The notes below the pieces were generated by a model, which made no database searches, was not told the DNA's origin, and saw only the letters and a list, made by a program, of their open reading frames with translations. Source: Sediminibacterium roseum (GTDB taxonomy: Bacteria; Bacteroidota; Bacteroidia; Chitinophagales; Chitinophagaceae). Taken from it: a DNA stretch of 64,000 nt. The position numbers and the translations under genes are program-made. The stretch is taken from the NCBI RefSeq assembly GCF_009939005.1, contig NZ_JAACJS010000015.1, forward strand, positions 1,676,325 to 1,740,324, in the 5' to 3' direction. Below are positions 43,363-52,290 of the stretch, in pieces. Each line of letters begins with the position of its first letter. The stretch's first letter is position 1.

Positions 43363-43644
43363 ATGCGATCCCAACGCACCTGCCCGAACGGGCACACCTA
43401 TTACAAAACCAGCGACTGCCCCACCTGCCCGGTTTGCGAAGCAGTGAAAAAACCTGCAGGCGGATTCCTGTCGTTGTTATCCGCGCCTGCCAGGCGGGCC
43501 CTCGCTTCAAAAAACATACAGACCGAAAAACAGTTGTCGCAATGCACCGAAAAAGAGATCCTTGCGTTGCACGGCGTCGGGCCGGCAGCCATCCCGGTAT
43601 TGAAAAAAGCATTGCAGGAAAAGGGGCTGACCTTCAAAAAATAA
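43363..43644 (+). CDS. Small Cys-rich, helix-hairpin-helix protein
   Basis: 93 residues from the ATG at 43363. A possible zinc knuckle with C7, C19, C22 and C25 (RTCPNGHTYY, DCPTCPVCE) precedes a helix-hairpin-helix-like C-terminus resembling RNA polymerase alpha-CTD (APARRALASKNI, EKEILALHGVGPAAIPVLKKAL). It may bind DNA. The frame is open upstream to 43243, overlapping the RibD-like gene, but that part shows no family pattern. I associate it with a Bacteroidota family of small regulators, without certainty. Confidence 0.75.
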   Translation: MRSQRTCPNGHTYYKTSDCPTCPVCEAVKKPAGGFLSLLSAPARRALASKNIQTEKQLSQCTEKEILALHGVGPAAIPVLKKALQEKGLTFKK

Positions 43645-43708
43645 CGCTTTGCATGCAACGAAAATTTGTTTTCGCGTGTAATATCCATGTAAAACAAAAC
43701 GTGAAAAC

Positions 43709-44101
43709 ATGCGAAAGATCTTATTTGTGTCGCTCCTATGTGTTGCCATTTTCAGTTCGTGCGAAAAGGACGATCCCGGTCAATTGACCGACCGTTGGCT
43801 ATGGGAAAAATCTTTCGGTGGCGTTGGCGCCACTACGGTTTTACCACAGGCCAATACGAACGTGGTACTGGTGTTGTCGAACAACAATACGTACCGGATA
43901 GAGAAGAACGGGCAAACCGTGGTAAGCGATTCCTTCGAAAGCAGGGTTGAAAACAACGTCCAGGTGATCAAATTCAAAAGCGCCATCACAGTTGATAATT
44001 TCGCGATGAACGCAGAAGTGAGCGCAACGGTCAGCAACGGCAAACTTGTGCTCTCCGATTACAATGTCGCAGACGGGATGGCGCATACCTTTACGAAATA
44101 A
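43709..44101 (+). CDS. Small lipoprotein of unknown function
   Basis: 130 residues. The signal MRKILFVSLLCVAIFSSC puts Cys18 at the lipobox. The mature part is a beta-rich sequence (DRWLWEKSFGGVGAT, NNTYRIEKNGQTV, MNAEVSATVSNGKLVLSDYN) like the lipocalin-style small lipoproteins of Bacteroidota. It is followed by a terminator, so it is a single-gene unit. Function unknown. Confidence 0.8.
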   Translation: MRKILFVSLLCVAIFSSCEKDDPGQLTDRWLWEKSFGGVGATTVLPQANTNVVLVLSNNNTYRIEKNGQTVVSDSFESRVENNVQVIKFKSAITVDNFAMNAEVSATVSNGKLVLSDYNVADGMAHTFTK

Positions 44102-44129
44102 TGTAACGGCCATATACCGGGCAATGGAG

Positions 44130-44160
44130 AGCCGCCGATCGGAAGACCGGCGGCTTTTTA
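44130..44160 (+). terminator. Rho-independent terminator after the small lipoprotein gene
   Basis: A perfect 8-bp GC-rich stem (44130-44137 with 44148-44155), loop of 10 nt, then TTTTT. Confidence 0.85.
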
Positions 44161-44231
44161 TTGAGTTGCCCACCCGCTACAATCCGGTAAAAGTGTTGAA
44201 AGCTTACAGCTAAGCGCCGTATCTTCATCGC

Positions 44232-45839
44232 ATGCAAAAAACCATCTTCACTGCGCTTATTCTTTTTGTAACAGCAGCGGCTTTTGCGCAAAAGGCGCCT
44301 TACAACCCGGCCATTGATGTTCAGCATTACGGTTTCAACCTGGAGATCTCTGATGCGAACGACAGCCTTTTTGGCCGCGCAACGATCACCGTTCGTTTTA
44401 CAAAACCATCGGATGCGGTTTATTTCGACCTCATCAACAATACCGATACTACGCGTGGAATGATGGTTACAGGTGTAAAAGAGAAGGGCAAAACACTATC
44501 GTTCACACACCGGGGCGATGTGGTTACGATCAGGCTGGATAAAAACGCTTTGGCGAATGAGGTCCGCGCATTTGAGATCAGTTACAAGGGCGTGCCCGCA
44601 GACGGGTTGATCATCAGCAAAAACAAATGGGGCAGCAGGACCTTTTTTGGCGACAACTGGCCCAACCGCGCACGCAATTGGCTGCCGTGTAAAGACCACC
44701 TGTCTGATAAGGCCGCCGTTGATTTTATCGTAACCGCACCCGATCATTACAAAGTAGTGGCCAACGGAATTAAAACCGGGGAAAAAGATCTGCCCGGTCA
44801 TTTACACCAGACGCATTGGAAAGAAGAGGCGCCGCTGCCTACAAAAGTAATGGTGATCGGCGTTGCGGATTTTGCGGTTGATCATCCCGGTGCCGTTGAT
44901 GGCATCCCGGTTTCAAGCTGGATCTTTCCCGAAGTAAAGGAAAAAGGGTTCCGGGATTACGCGCAGGCGCTGGAGATCCTTCCTTATTTTATAAAAAATG
45001 TAGGGCCGTATGCTTATAAAAAATTAGCGAATGTTCAATCCAAAACCATATTCGGCGGAATGGAAAATGCGGGCGCTATTTTTTACTACGAGGGAAGCGT
45101 TACCGGCACCCGGAAATCAGAGGCATTGCTCGCACACGAGATCGCCCACCAGTGGTTTGGCGATGCGGCCACCGAAGCTGACTGGCCACACATCTGGCTC
45201 AGTGAAGGGTTTGCAACAGAGATGACGCATCTCTACCTCGAAAGCAGGTATGGCATCGATACGCTTGTAAAATCGTTGCAGACCGACAGGAAAGCGGTGA
45301 TCGAATTCACAAAAAAGAAAAAAGTTCCCGTGGTAGATACCAGCGCCGGCACCAACATCATGCAACTGCTCAACACCAACTCCTACCAGAAAGGCGGATG
45401 GGTATTGCACATGCTGCGCCGCGAACTGGGCGATGATGTTTTCTGGAGATCGATACGCGAATATTATGCAAGCTTCCGCAACAGGAACGCATATACAAAA
45501 GATCTTCAGAACATTTTTGAAAAAACATCCGGCAAAAACCTGGAAGTATTTTTCAACCAATGGTTGTACCAACCCGAAAACCCAACACTTGATGTAAGCT
45601 GGAATTACAACGAAGCAACCCGGATGGTTTCGGTAACGGTTGAACAAAAAACGGCCCATACCTTTGTCTTCCCGCTCGAAGTGGAATCGCGCAGAGCGGA
45701 TGGAACTTCCACCATACACCAGGCAAGGGTAGACAACAGGAAATGGAACTTTCGTTTTTCTTCGGCCACAAAACCAACAGGCATAAGGCTCGACCCCAAT
45801 TGTAATTTGTTGTTTGAAGGATCGGTGACGGAAAAGTAA
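44232..45839 (+). CDS. M1-family aminopeptidase, exported
   Basis: 535 residues. A Sec signal peptide (MQKTIFTALILFVTAAAFAQ) is followed by a beta-rich N-domain and the catalytic domain. Zinc site HEIAHQWFGD is near residue 302, with the distal Glu about 19 residues later in LSEGFATEM, and the exopeptidase motif is GGMENAG near 275 (usually GAMEN). It removes N-terminal residues from peptides, here in the periplasm or outside. It lacks the long C-terminal helical domain of the 850-residue members. It is followed 35 bp later by the protease-like gene. Confidence 0.93.
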   Translation: MQKTIFTALILFVTAAAFAQKAPYNPAIDVQHYGFNLEISDANDSLFGRATITVRFTKPSDAVYFDLINNTDTTRGMMVTGVKEKGKTLSFTHRGDVVTIRLDKNALANEVRAFEISYKGVPADGLIISKNKWGSRTFFGDNWPNRARNWLPCKDHLSDKAAVDFIVTAPDHYKVVANGIKTGEKDLPGHLHQTHWKEEAPLPTKVMVIGVADFAVDHPGAVDGIPVSSWIFPEVKEKGFRDYAQALEILPYFIKNVGPYAYKKLANVQSKTIFGGMENAGAIFYYEGSVTGTRKSEALLAHEIAHQWFGDAATEADWPHIWLSEGFATEMTHLYLESRYGIDTLVKSLQTDRKAVIEFTKKKKVPVVDTSAGTNIMQLLNTNSYQKGGWVLHMLRRELGDDVFWRSIREYYASFRNRNAYTKDLQNIFEKTSGKNLEVFFNQWLYQPENPTLDVSWNYNEATRMVSVTVEQKTAHTFVFPLEVESRRADGTSTIHQARVDNRKWNFRFSSATKPTGIRLDPNCNLLFEGSVTEK

Positions 45840-45874
45840 AGTCGAAGATCGTGGCAAACCCTTTATTTTCTTTT

Positions 45875-46606
45875 ATGAAAACTGTTTATGTGTTGGCGTT
45901 GCTGTTTTGCCTCCAGGCTGCGGCGCAGGAAAAAACCGCGGACAAGAAATTTCCTGCGATCGCATTGATGAACGACATCAGGTTTGAAAACCAAAAGTTT
46001 GATCAACCCCGATTCAGCTGCGGGTTCTTATTAAAATACCAGAAAGATACATTTGCCGTTACCGCCAAGCACCTGCTGCAGATCATTCACCCGCAGGAAA
46101 TGAAAACGGTAGTATTTGAAAATAGGGTCAGGCTATGGACGATGTTCCGCCCAGACAACAACAGCGAAACGGTGACCATGCACCAACTCATCAATGAAAA
46201 CGCAGGTGAATTGTTATCGGACAAATCTATCTACGAAAACGACTTCCTTGTCTTTTCCATCCACCGCAACCAAAGCACCGTAACGCCCCTGGAACCGAGA
46301 ACGACGCCGCTTGAGCCCGGTGAAAAATTATACGTGATCGGCTGGACGCGCAAAATGGAAGGAGGTGCGCAGCGGGTGTACGAGTTTGAGTATTACAAAA
46401 CCATCGGCCACCGCATGCTCCTCAAAGAAAAGATCGTTCCCGAAACTTTCGGCGGATTGAGTGGCGCGCCGGTTGTAGACGGGCAGGGCCTTCTTGTGGG
46501 ACTTGTGTCGAACAGCACGGTAGACCCGGCCACCGGCGCAAGGTTTTTCTCACCGTGCTCCATCGAGAACTTGCTGGAAGTTTTGAAAACGGAGAAGAAA
46601 GAATAA
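45875..46606 (+). CDS. Exported trypsin-like serine protease
   Basis: 243 residues from the ATG at 45875; a 24-bp-longer GTG start at 45851 is unlikely because the signal peptide begins here (MKTVYVLALLFCLQAAAQ). A candidate triad is H66 (VTAKHLL), D123 (ENDFLVFS) and S196 in the GxSG-like GGLSGAPVV. The His motif TAKH differs from the usual TAAHC and there are few Cys. It would act in the periplasm. It follows the M1 aminopeptidase gene by 35 bp, so the two may form an operon for extracytoplasmic peptide use. Confidence 0.75.
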   Translation: MKTVYVLALLFCLQAAAQEKTADKKFPAIALMNDIRFENQKFDQPRFSCGFLLKYQKDTFAVTAKHLLQIIHPQEMKTVVFENRVRLWTMFRPDNNSETVTMHQLINENAGELLSDKSIYENDFLVFSIHRNQSTVTPLEPRTTPLEPGEKLYVIGWTRKMEGGAQRVYEFEYYKTIGHRMLLKEKIVPETFGGLSGAPVVDGQGLLVGLVSNSTVDPATGARFFSPCSIENLLEVLKTEKKE

Positions 46607-46713
46607 ACGAAGCGGCACAGTTTCTGATCACCCATCGTTGTCCAATCTCAATTATACCAACGTTCACGGCTTTTTTTGTATATTTATTGCCATTTTGACC
46701 CGATTTTTTTTGC

Positions 46714-47154
46714 ATGAAAAAAACGATCCAACTCTTACTGGCTGATGACGACAAAGACGATTGCGATCTTTTCAGGGAGGCATTGGATGAACTTCCGGTA
46801 ACGGCAGATCTGTCGACGGTACATGATGGCGAGCAATTGATGCAGCTGCTTTCTAAAAAAAACCCGCTCCCGCAATTGCTTTTTCTTGACCTGAACATGC
46901 CGCGGAAAAACGGGTTTGAATGTCTTTCAGAGATAAAAAAAAACGACGCATTGAAAGATCTTCCCGTGGTTATTTTTTCCACTTCATATGATCGCGACAT
47001 CGTTAACCTGTTATATACAAAAGGCGCGCATTTTTACATCAGCAAGCCAAACGAGTTTGATAAACTGAAGGACGTGATTCACCAGGCATTGTCTTCGGTA
47101 GCACAAAACGATACGATCCAACCGCAACGAGAAAATTTCGAGCTGCGATCTTAA
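46714..47154 (+). CDS. Rcp1-like response regulator (receiver domain only)
   Basis: 146 residues, CheY-like. The acidic pocket is D11-D13, the phosphoacceptor is D59 in LLFLDLNMPRKNG, Ser/Thr at 89-91 (VVIFSTSYD) and K111 in YISKPNEF. There is no output domain, so the protein works as a phosphate shuttle or protein-binding switch. It lies 14 bp before the six-PAS kinase gene, the usual pairing for Rcp1-type regulators in this phylum. Confidence 0.93.
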   Translation: MKKTIQLLLADDDKDDCDLFREALDELPVTADLSTVHDGEQLMQLLSKKNPLPQLLFLDLNMPRKNGFECLSEIKKNDALKDLPVVIFSTSYDRDIVNLLYTKGAHFYISKPNEFDKLKDVIHQALSSVAQNDTIQPQRENFELRS

Positions 47155-47168
47155 AAGACCTTTTCTGA

Positions 47169-50100
47169 ATGAGCGAGCGCAACACAATTCCTGGCCTGCA
47201 GTTTCTTTCCGGTGGCGGGGAGATGGTCAGGCTCATGCGCGAAAAAGACTGGAGCCAGACTGCTGTGGGCGATCCTTCTACCTGGCCGCAAAGCCTGCGT
47301 ACCACGCTCAGCATCATCCTGCATTCAAAGTTCCCGATGTTTTTGTGGTGGGGAAAAGAGCTCACCTGTTTTTACAACGATGCCTACAGGCCCAGCCTGG
47401 GAAAGCACGGAAAGCACCCATCGATACTCGGGGAAGCCGCTGAAACAGCGTGGGCCGAAATATGGCCGATCATCAAACCATTGATAGACCAGGTGCTCGA
47501 GGGCGGAGAAGCCACCTGGAGCGAAGACCAGCTCATTCCCATTTACCGGAACGGCCAACTGGAAGACGTGTACTGGACGTTCAGTTACAGCCCGGTGAAC
47601 GACGAAAGCAACCAGGTTGCCGGCGTATTGGTAACCTGCAACGAAACCACCGAAAAAGTGCGTGTACTGAGCCAGGCCGCGGAGCGTGAACAAAACCTGA
47701 CCGATGCACTTCACCAGGTGGAAGAAAGCGATAAACGTTTCCGCAACACCGTAAAGCAGGCGCCGCTTGGCATTACCATTTTGCGGGGAAGGAATTTTGT
47801 TCCCGAGCTGGCCAACGAAACCTACCTGCAACTGGTTGATAGAACAGAAAAAGAACTCGTAGGCAAACCCCTGTTTGAATCGCTCCCCGAAGTAAAGGAC
47901 ATTGTTGAGCCATTGCTCAACGGCGTAATGGATACGGGTACCACGTTTCATGCATCGGAACTTTCGGTAAGCCTGAAAAGATACGGCCAGGAAGCGCTGG
48001 GTTATTTCAACCTTGTATACCACCCTTTAAGAGAGGAGAACGGCGAGGTGACCGGTATTATGGTGGTAGCAACCGAGGTAACGGAATCTGTGAAAGCAAA
48101 ACATGCGCTCACAGAAAGCGAGAAACAGTTCCGCAACCTCGTGATGCAATCGCCCATACCAATGACCATTTTTATGGGGCCGGATTTTACGGTTGAAATG
48201 GCCAACTCGATCATGTTCGAAAAAATCTGGCGGAAGAAAAGAGAAGAAGTACTCGGCAAATCGATACTGGAAGTATTTCCTGAACTGAAAACCCAGAAGT
48301 ACGAAGAACTGCTCAACAGGGTTTATACAACAGGCAAGGCGCATACCGAAATAGAATCGGTTGCCTATATCCAGGGCAACGACGGTTTGAAAAAGTTCTA
48401 CCTCGATTTTGAATACGCCCCTCTGTTCGATACGGAGAAAAAAGTGGCGGGATTGATCATTACCGTAAACGACGTAACCGAACGCGTAGAAGCCAGGCTG
48501 AAAATAGAAGAGAACGAACGGCGGCTGAACATAGTGATCGACTCGAGCGAGTTGGGTACCTGGGAGTGGGATCTTGTTACAGACGAGATGACCTACTCAA
48601 AAAGATACCTGGAAATATTCAACTACCACGATGATCCATCGATGGTTCAGCACGAAAAACACCTGGCGCACATTCATCCCGACGATAAACCAACGCGCGA
48701 GAAAGCAATGCGTGTTGCGCTGGAAACAGGCGCATTGCAGTACCAGGCGCGCATCATCTGGGCAGACGGCTCAACACACTGGATGGAAGCAAAAGGAAAG
48801 GTTTTTTACGATGCGTTAGGAAAGCCGGTAAAAATGATCGGCACCATCCGCGACATATCCAACGATAAAAACCGGGAGCAGGAGCTTCGCGAGAACGAGC
48901 AACGTTTTCGCCTGCTTGCAGATTCAATGCCGCAACACATATGGACGGCAGATACGGAGGGCAATCTCAATTATTTCAACAAATCTGTTTTTGATTATTC
49001 AGGTTTTACGCAGGACGAAATGGTGAAAAAAGGGTGGCTCGACATCGTTCACCCGGACGACCGCCCCGCCAATATAGCTGCATGGACCGAAGCCATAAGC
49101 ACAGGCAACGATTTTATTTTCGAACACCGTTTTCGCCGGCACGATGGCGAGTACCGCTGGCAGCTCAGCCGCGCAATACCGCAGCGTGATGAGAAAGGGA
49201 ACATACAGATGTGGGTAGGTACCAGTACCGATATTGAGGACCAGAAAATATTTACATCTGAATTGGAGAAACAGGTGGAGGAACGCACCCGCGAACTTGT
49301 ATACCTCAATGAAACGCTTGCGCAGAGCGAGCAGCGTTACCACCTCATGGTAGAGGAAGTAGAAGATTACGCCATCCTCTACCTCAACCGCGAAGGCATT
49401 GTGGAGAACTGGAACAAAGGAGCGGAGAAGATCAAAGGATACCAGGCAGAAGAGATCATTGGAAAAAGCTTCAGCATTTTTTATCCCGAACAGGAACGCA
49501 TCAATAAACTGCCGGAAACATTGCTGCAACGCGCCGCCTCAGAAGGCAAGGCCACGCACGAGGGCTATCGCATACGCAAAGATGGAACCTTGTTGTGGGC
49601 AAGTGTTGCCATCACAGCTGTGCACGACGACGAAGGAAACGTGATCGGCTTTTCAAAAGTTACACACGACCTGACAGACAAAAAAGCGGCCGAAGATAAG
49701 ATCAGGCTCAATGCAGAGCAGCTTGCGCAGAAGAACAAGGATCTTGAAAAAATGAACGCAGAACTGCAATCGTTCGCGTATGTGTCGAGCCATGACCTCC
49801 AGGAACCGCTTCGGAAGATTCAAACCTTTGCGTCACGCATTCTTTCGAAAGAGGCACAGAACCTGTCGGAAAACGCCAAAGATTACTTCAAACGCATGCA
49901 GGATGCCGCCGGCAGAATGCAGACCCTTATACAGGATCTTCTTGCTTATTCACGCACCAGCACTACAGACAGGGTGTTTGAAAAAACGGACCTTGGCAAG
50001 ATCGCGGAAGAAGTAAAAATGGACATCAAGGAAACAAATCCTGAAAAAAATGTAACGATCGACGTAAGCAATATGTGTGAGGTGAGTGTGATCCCTTTCC

Positions 50101-50462
50101 AGATAAGGCAGTTGCTTTATAACCTGGTGGGCAATGCCATCAAGTTTGCCAAACCGGGCGTGGCGCCACATGTGGTGATCAGCAGCAAAACGGTGAAGGG
50201 CACAGACGTTAAAACAGAAAAATTAAACCCGAAGCTCACCTATTGCCATATCACGGTTACGGATAACGGCATCGGCTTCGATCCGCAATACCGCAACCGC
50301 ATCTTCGAAGTGTTTCAGCGCCTGCATGGAAAAGACGAATACTCCGGCACCGGCATTGGCCTTGCCATCGTTAAGAAGATCGTAGACAACCACAACGGCG
50401 CCATTTCGGCTACCAGCGAAATTGGGAAGGGCGCGAGGTTTGATATTTACCTGCCCATGTAA
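47169..50462 (+). CDS. Multi-PAS sensor histidine kinase (cytosolic)
   Basis: 1,097 residues with no TM segment. About six PAS domains follow one another (approximately 15-160, 190-310, 315-440, 450-580, 585-705 and 725-850), several with the PAC-type ending (GFSKVTHDLTDKK, MIGTIRDISNDK). The kinase core has the H-box SSHDLQEPLRK near residue 870, N-box NLVGNAIKFA, G1 DNGIGFDP near 1031 and G2 GTGIGLAIVK near 1060. PAS domains can sense redox, light or ligands; no heme- or FAD-specific residue is apparent. It pairs with the response regulator 14 bp upstream. Confidence 0.93.
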   Translation: MSERNTIPGLQFLSGGGEMVRLMREKDWSQTAVGDPSTWPQSLRTTLSIILHSKFPMFLWWGKELTCFYNDAYRPSLGKHGKHPSILGEAAETAWAEIWPIIKPLIDQVLEGGEATWSEDQLIPIYRNGQLEDVYWTFSYSPVNDESNQVAGVLVTCNETTEKVRVLSQAAEREQNLTDALHQVEESDKRFRNTVKQAPLGITILRGRNFVPELANETYLQLVDRTEKELVGKPLFESLPEVKDIVEPLLNGVMDTGTTFHASELSVSLKRYGQEALGYFNLVYHPLREENGEVTGIMVVATEVTESVKAKHALTESEKQFRNLVMQSPIPMTIFMGPDFTVEMANSIMFEKIWRKKREEVLGKSILEVFPELKTQKYEELLNRVYTTGKAHTEIESVAYIQGNDGLKKFYLDFEYAPLFDTEKKVAGLIITVNDVTERVEARLKIEENERRLNIVIDSSELGTWEWDLVTDEMTYSKRYLEIFNYHDDPSMVQHEKHLAHIHPDDKPTREKAMRVALETGALQYQARIIWADGSTHWMEAKGKVFYDALGKPVKMIGTIRDISNDKNREQELRENEQRFRLLADSMPQHIWTADTEGNLNYFNKSVFDYSGFTQDEMVKKGWLDIVHPDDRPANIAAWTEAISTGNDFIFEHRFRRHDGEYRWQLSRAIPQRDEKGNIQMWVGTSTDIEDQKIFTSELEKQVEERTRELVYLNETLAQSEQRYHLMVEEVEDYAILYLNREGIVENWNKGAEKIKGYQAEEIIGKSFSIFYPEQERINKLPETLLQRAASEGKATHEGYRIRKDGTLLWASVAITAVHDDEGNVIGFSKVTHDLTDKKAAEDKIRLNAEQLAQKNKDLEKMNAELQSFAYVSSHDLQEPLRKIQTFASRILSKEAQNLSENAKDYFKRMQDAAGRMQTLIQDLLAYSRTSTTDRVFEKTDLGKIAEEVKMDIKETNPEKNVTIDVSNMCEVSVIPFQIRQLLYNLVGNAIKFAKPGVAPHVVISSKTVKGTDVKTEKLNPKLTYCHITVTDNGIGFDPQYRNRIFEVFQRLHGKDEYSGTGIGLAIVKKIVDNHNGAISATSEIGKGARFDIYLPM

Positions 50463-50578
50463 ACAGCCAGTGGACCACCATCCCCGGATTCACCGATTTT
50501 AACCCCGTTATTCCAAAAAACAGCATGAGTTTTGCTGAGAAGTGTAAAGAAATGTATTGTTTATTTCAATCAGCAACC

Positions 50579-51316
50579 ATGAAAACGAAATCTACTTATT
50601 GGAAAGTTTGCCTGATCCTGTGCCTTTCTGTCTCCGTTGCCACGCAGGCGCAACGTGGCCGTCATTACAGCTATGGCGGCGGTTATTACCCGGTGCGCGG
50701 GCAATTCTTCAGCCGTTTGCCGGGCATGTTCCTAAGCCTGAACTTTGGCGGCAACCCTTATTATTATTCAGGAGGAGCGTATTACCGTCCCTATGGTGCG
50801 TACTTTTCTGTAACCGTACCGCCGTTCGGCCTTCATGTAAACGTTTTGCCAAGGGGTTATTGGCCTTTGCGGATGGGCAACTACCCGTATTACTACCACA
50901 ATGGAATTTTTTACCGCCAAACCAACCGCGATTACGAAGTGGTGCAGGCGCCTGTTGGCGCAGAAGTGCCCTTCATACCACGCGATGCAAAAGCAATGGT
51001 GATCGATGGAGAAAAATATTATGAATACAATGGAACGTATTTCAAAGACTACATCAAACCAAATGGCGAATTGTGGTATACGGTTGAGGGTAAACACGGC
51101 GTATTAAACACAGACAAAAACACCAACGCAAACAACTATCCGACACCCCCGCCTGCGGATACGCGTCCTTCCATTGGTGAAGTGTTTGATACATTACCGG
51201 CGGGTTGCAAAACCATTGTGATCAACAACAAGAAATATTTCCTGTCTGCAGACAATGTCTATTACGAAGAAGTGATGGATGCGAAACAGGTGAGATACCG
51301 CGTTGCCGGTAAATAA
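50579..51316 (+). CDS. DUF6515-like exported protein
   Basis: 245 residues from the ATG at 50579. A Sec signal (MKTKSTYWKVCLILCLSVSVATQAQ) is followed by Gly/Tyr-rich repeats (HYSYGGGYYPVRG, YYYSGGAYYRPYGAYFSV, NYPYYYHNGIFY) and a C-terminal pair of NGxYY/KKYF-type repeats (EKYYEYNGTYFKDYI, KKYFLSADNVYYEE). I recognise this as the DUF6515-like Bacteroidota family of unknown function, likely surface- or periplasm-located. The start at 50525 is rejected, as it adds residues before the signal peptide. Confidence 0.8.
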   Translation: MKTKSTYWKVCLILCLSVSVATQAQRGRHYSYGGGYYPVRGQFFSRLPGMFLSLNFGGNPYYYSGGAYYRPYGAYFSVTVPPFGLHVNVLPRGYWPLRMGNYPYYYHNGIFYRQTNRDYEVVQAPVGAEVPFIPRDAKAMVIDGEKYYEYNGTYFKDYIKPNGELWYTVEGKHGVLNTDKNTNANNYPTPPPADTRPSIGEVFDTLPAGCKTIVINNKKYFLSADNVYYEEVMDAKQVRYRVAGK

Positions 51317-51446
51317 GATAAGACAGCGCCACGATACAATGGTAAGCCTGCAGAGGCCGAAGCAATTTATTAAGAAGGTACAGTTCTGCTTAGGAGCGAA
51401 CGTAAGAAGTGCCCGATTGATACATTGCTTCGTTCCACGCAGTGCG

Positions 51447-52088
51447 CTAAGGCGCCAATCGTGAAATGTTCCAGTTGCCGTTTTCCAAAGAATACAAAAT
51501 GCGGTCGTGCAGCCTGCTGCTTCTCCCCTGCCAGAATTCAAACATGGAGGGGCGCAACACGTATCCGCCCCAGTGGCCGGGCCTTGGTATCTCGCCTGTA
51601 CTGAATTTTTGCTCGAGGGCGCTGTAGTTGTTTTCGATCACGCTGCGGCTTGCGATCACGTCGCTTTGCGGGGATGCCCACGCACCGATCTGGCTTCCTG
51701 TGGGGCGTGAATGGTAGTATTCGTCGCTCTCCTGTTCGCTTACTTTTTCAATACCGCCTTCAATGCGCACCTGTCTTTCCAGTTCCTTCCAGAAAAAAAC
51801 AATGGCGCCGTGCGGGTTTTCCTCCAGTTCTTTTCCTTTGCGGCTCTGGTAGTTGGTAAAGAATACAAAACCGTTCTCATCAAACCCCTTCAGCAAAACA
51901 ATACGCGCCGATGGTCGGCCTTCCGGTGTAACGGTTGCCAGTGTCATCGCATTTACTTCGGTGATCTCGCTTCTGACGGCTTCATCCCACCAGTGTTTGA
52001 ACTGGACAACCGGGTCTGCGTGTACCTCATTTTCATTCAAAGACCGCAAGCGGTAATCAATACGTATATCGGCGATGGATGGAACCAT
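51447..52088 (-). CDS. pdxH: Pyridoxamine/pyridoxine 5'-phosphate oxidase
   Basis: 213 residues. It makes the coenzyme pyridoxal 5'-phosphate with FMN and O2. Characteristic parts are RPSARIVLLKGFDENGFVFFTNY, SRKGKELEENPHGAIVFFW, RQVRIEGGIEKV, SRPTGSQIGAWASPQS and the C-terminal WQGRSSRLHDRILYS followed by WNISRLAP. Length normal. It lies in a divergent position to nothing; an AT-rich paired array separates it from the RND operon. Confidence 0.95.
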   Translation of the reverse strand: MVPSIADIRIDYRLRSLNENEVHADPVVQFKHWWDEAVRSEITEVNAMTLATVTPEGRPSARIVLLKGFDENGFVFFTNYQSRKGKELEENPHGAIVFFWKELERQVRIEGGIEKVSEQESDEYYHSRPTGSQIGAWASPQSDVIASRSVIENNYSALEQKFSTGEIPRPGHWGGYVLRPSMFEFWQGRSSRLHDRILYSLENGNWNISRLAP

Positions 52089-52138
52089 AGTGAAAGGTTG
52101 AGTGCAAAAATCGGAGATAATTGGGAACTAGCAATCAC

Positions 52139-52290
52139 AATTAGGAATTAGTAATTAGGAATTAGGAATTATTTGGTTCTCACGGATACGCGTGTAGATG
52201 CAGCGCCGGAACCCAAGCAATTGGCAATGCGCTTTCAGCGATGAATACAAAGAAGAAGCCAACAATTCCTAATTCCTAATTCCTAATTAT
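52139..52290. repeat. Paired GGAATTA / TAATTCC arrays
   Basis: Left array 52139-52172 and right array 52263-52290 hold tandem AATTAGG-like heptamers facing each other. A perfect 20-bp inverted repeat links TAATTAGGAATTAGGAATTA (52152-52171) and TAATTCCTAATTCCTAATTA (52270-52289), 98 bp apart. The right array overlaps the stop of the RND pump gene (52287-52289). It is the intergenic between pdxH and the RND gene. The same motif is found at the end of carB. Confidence 0.8.
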
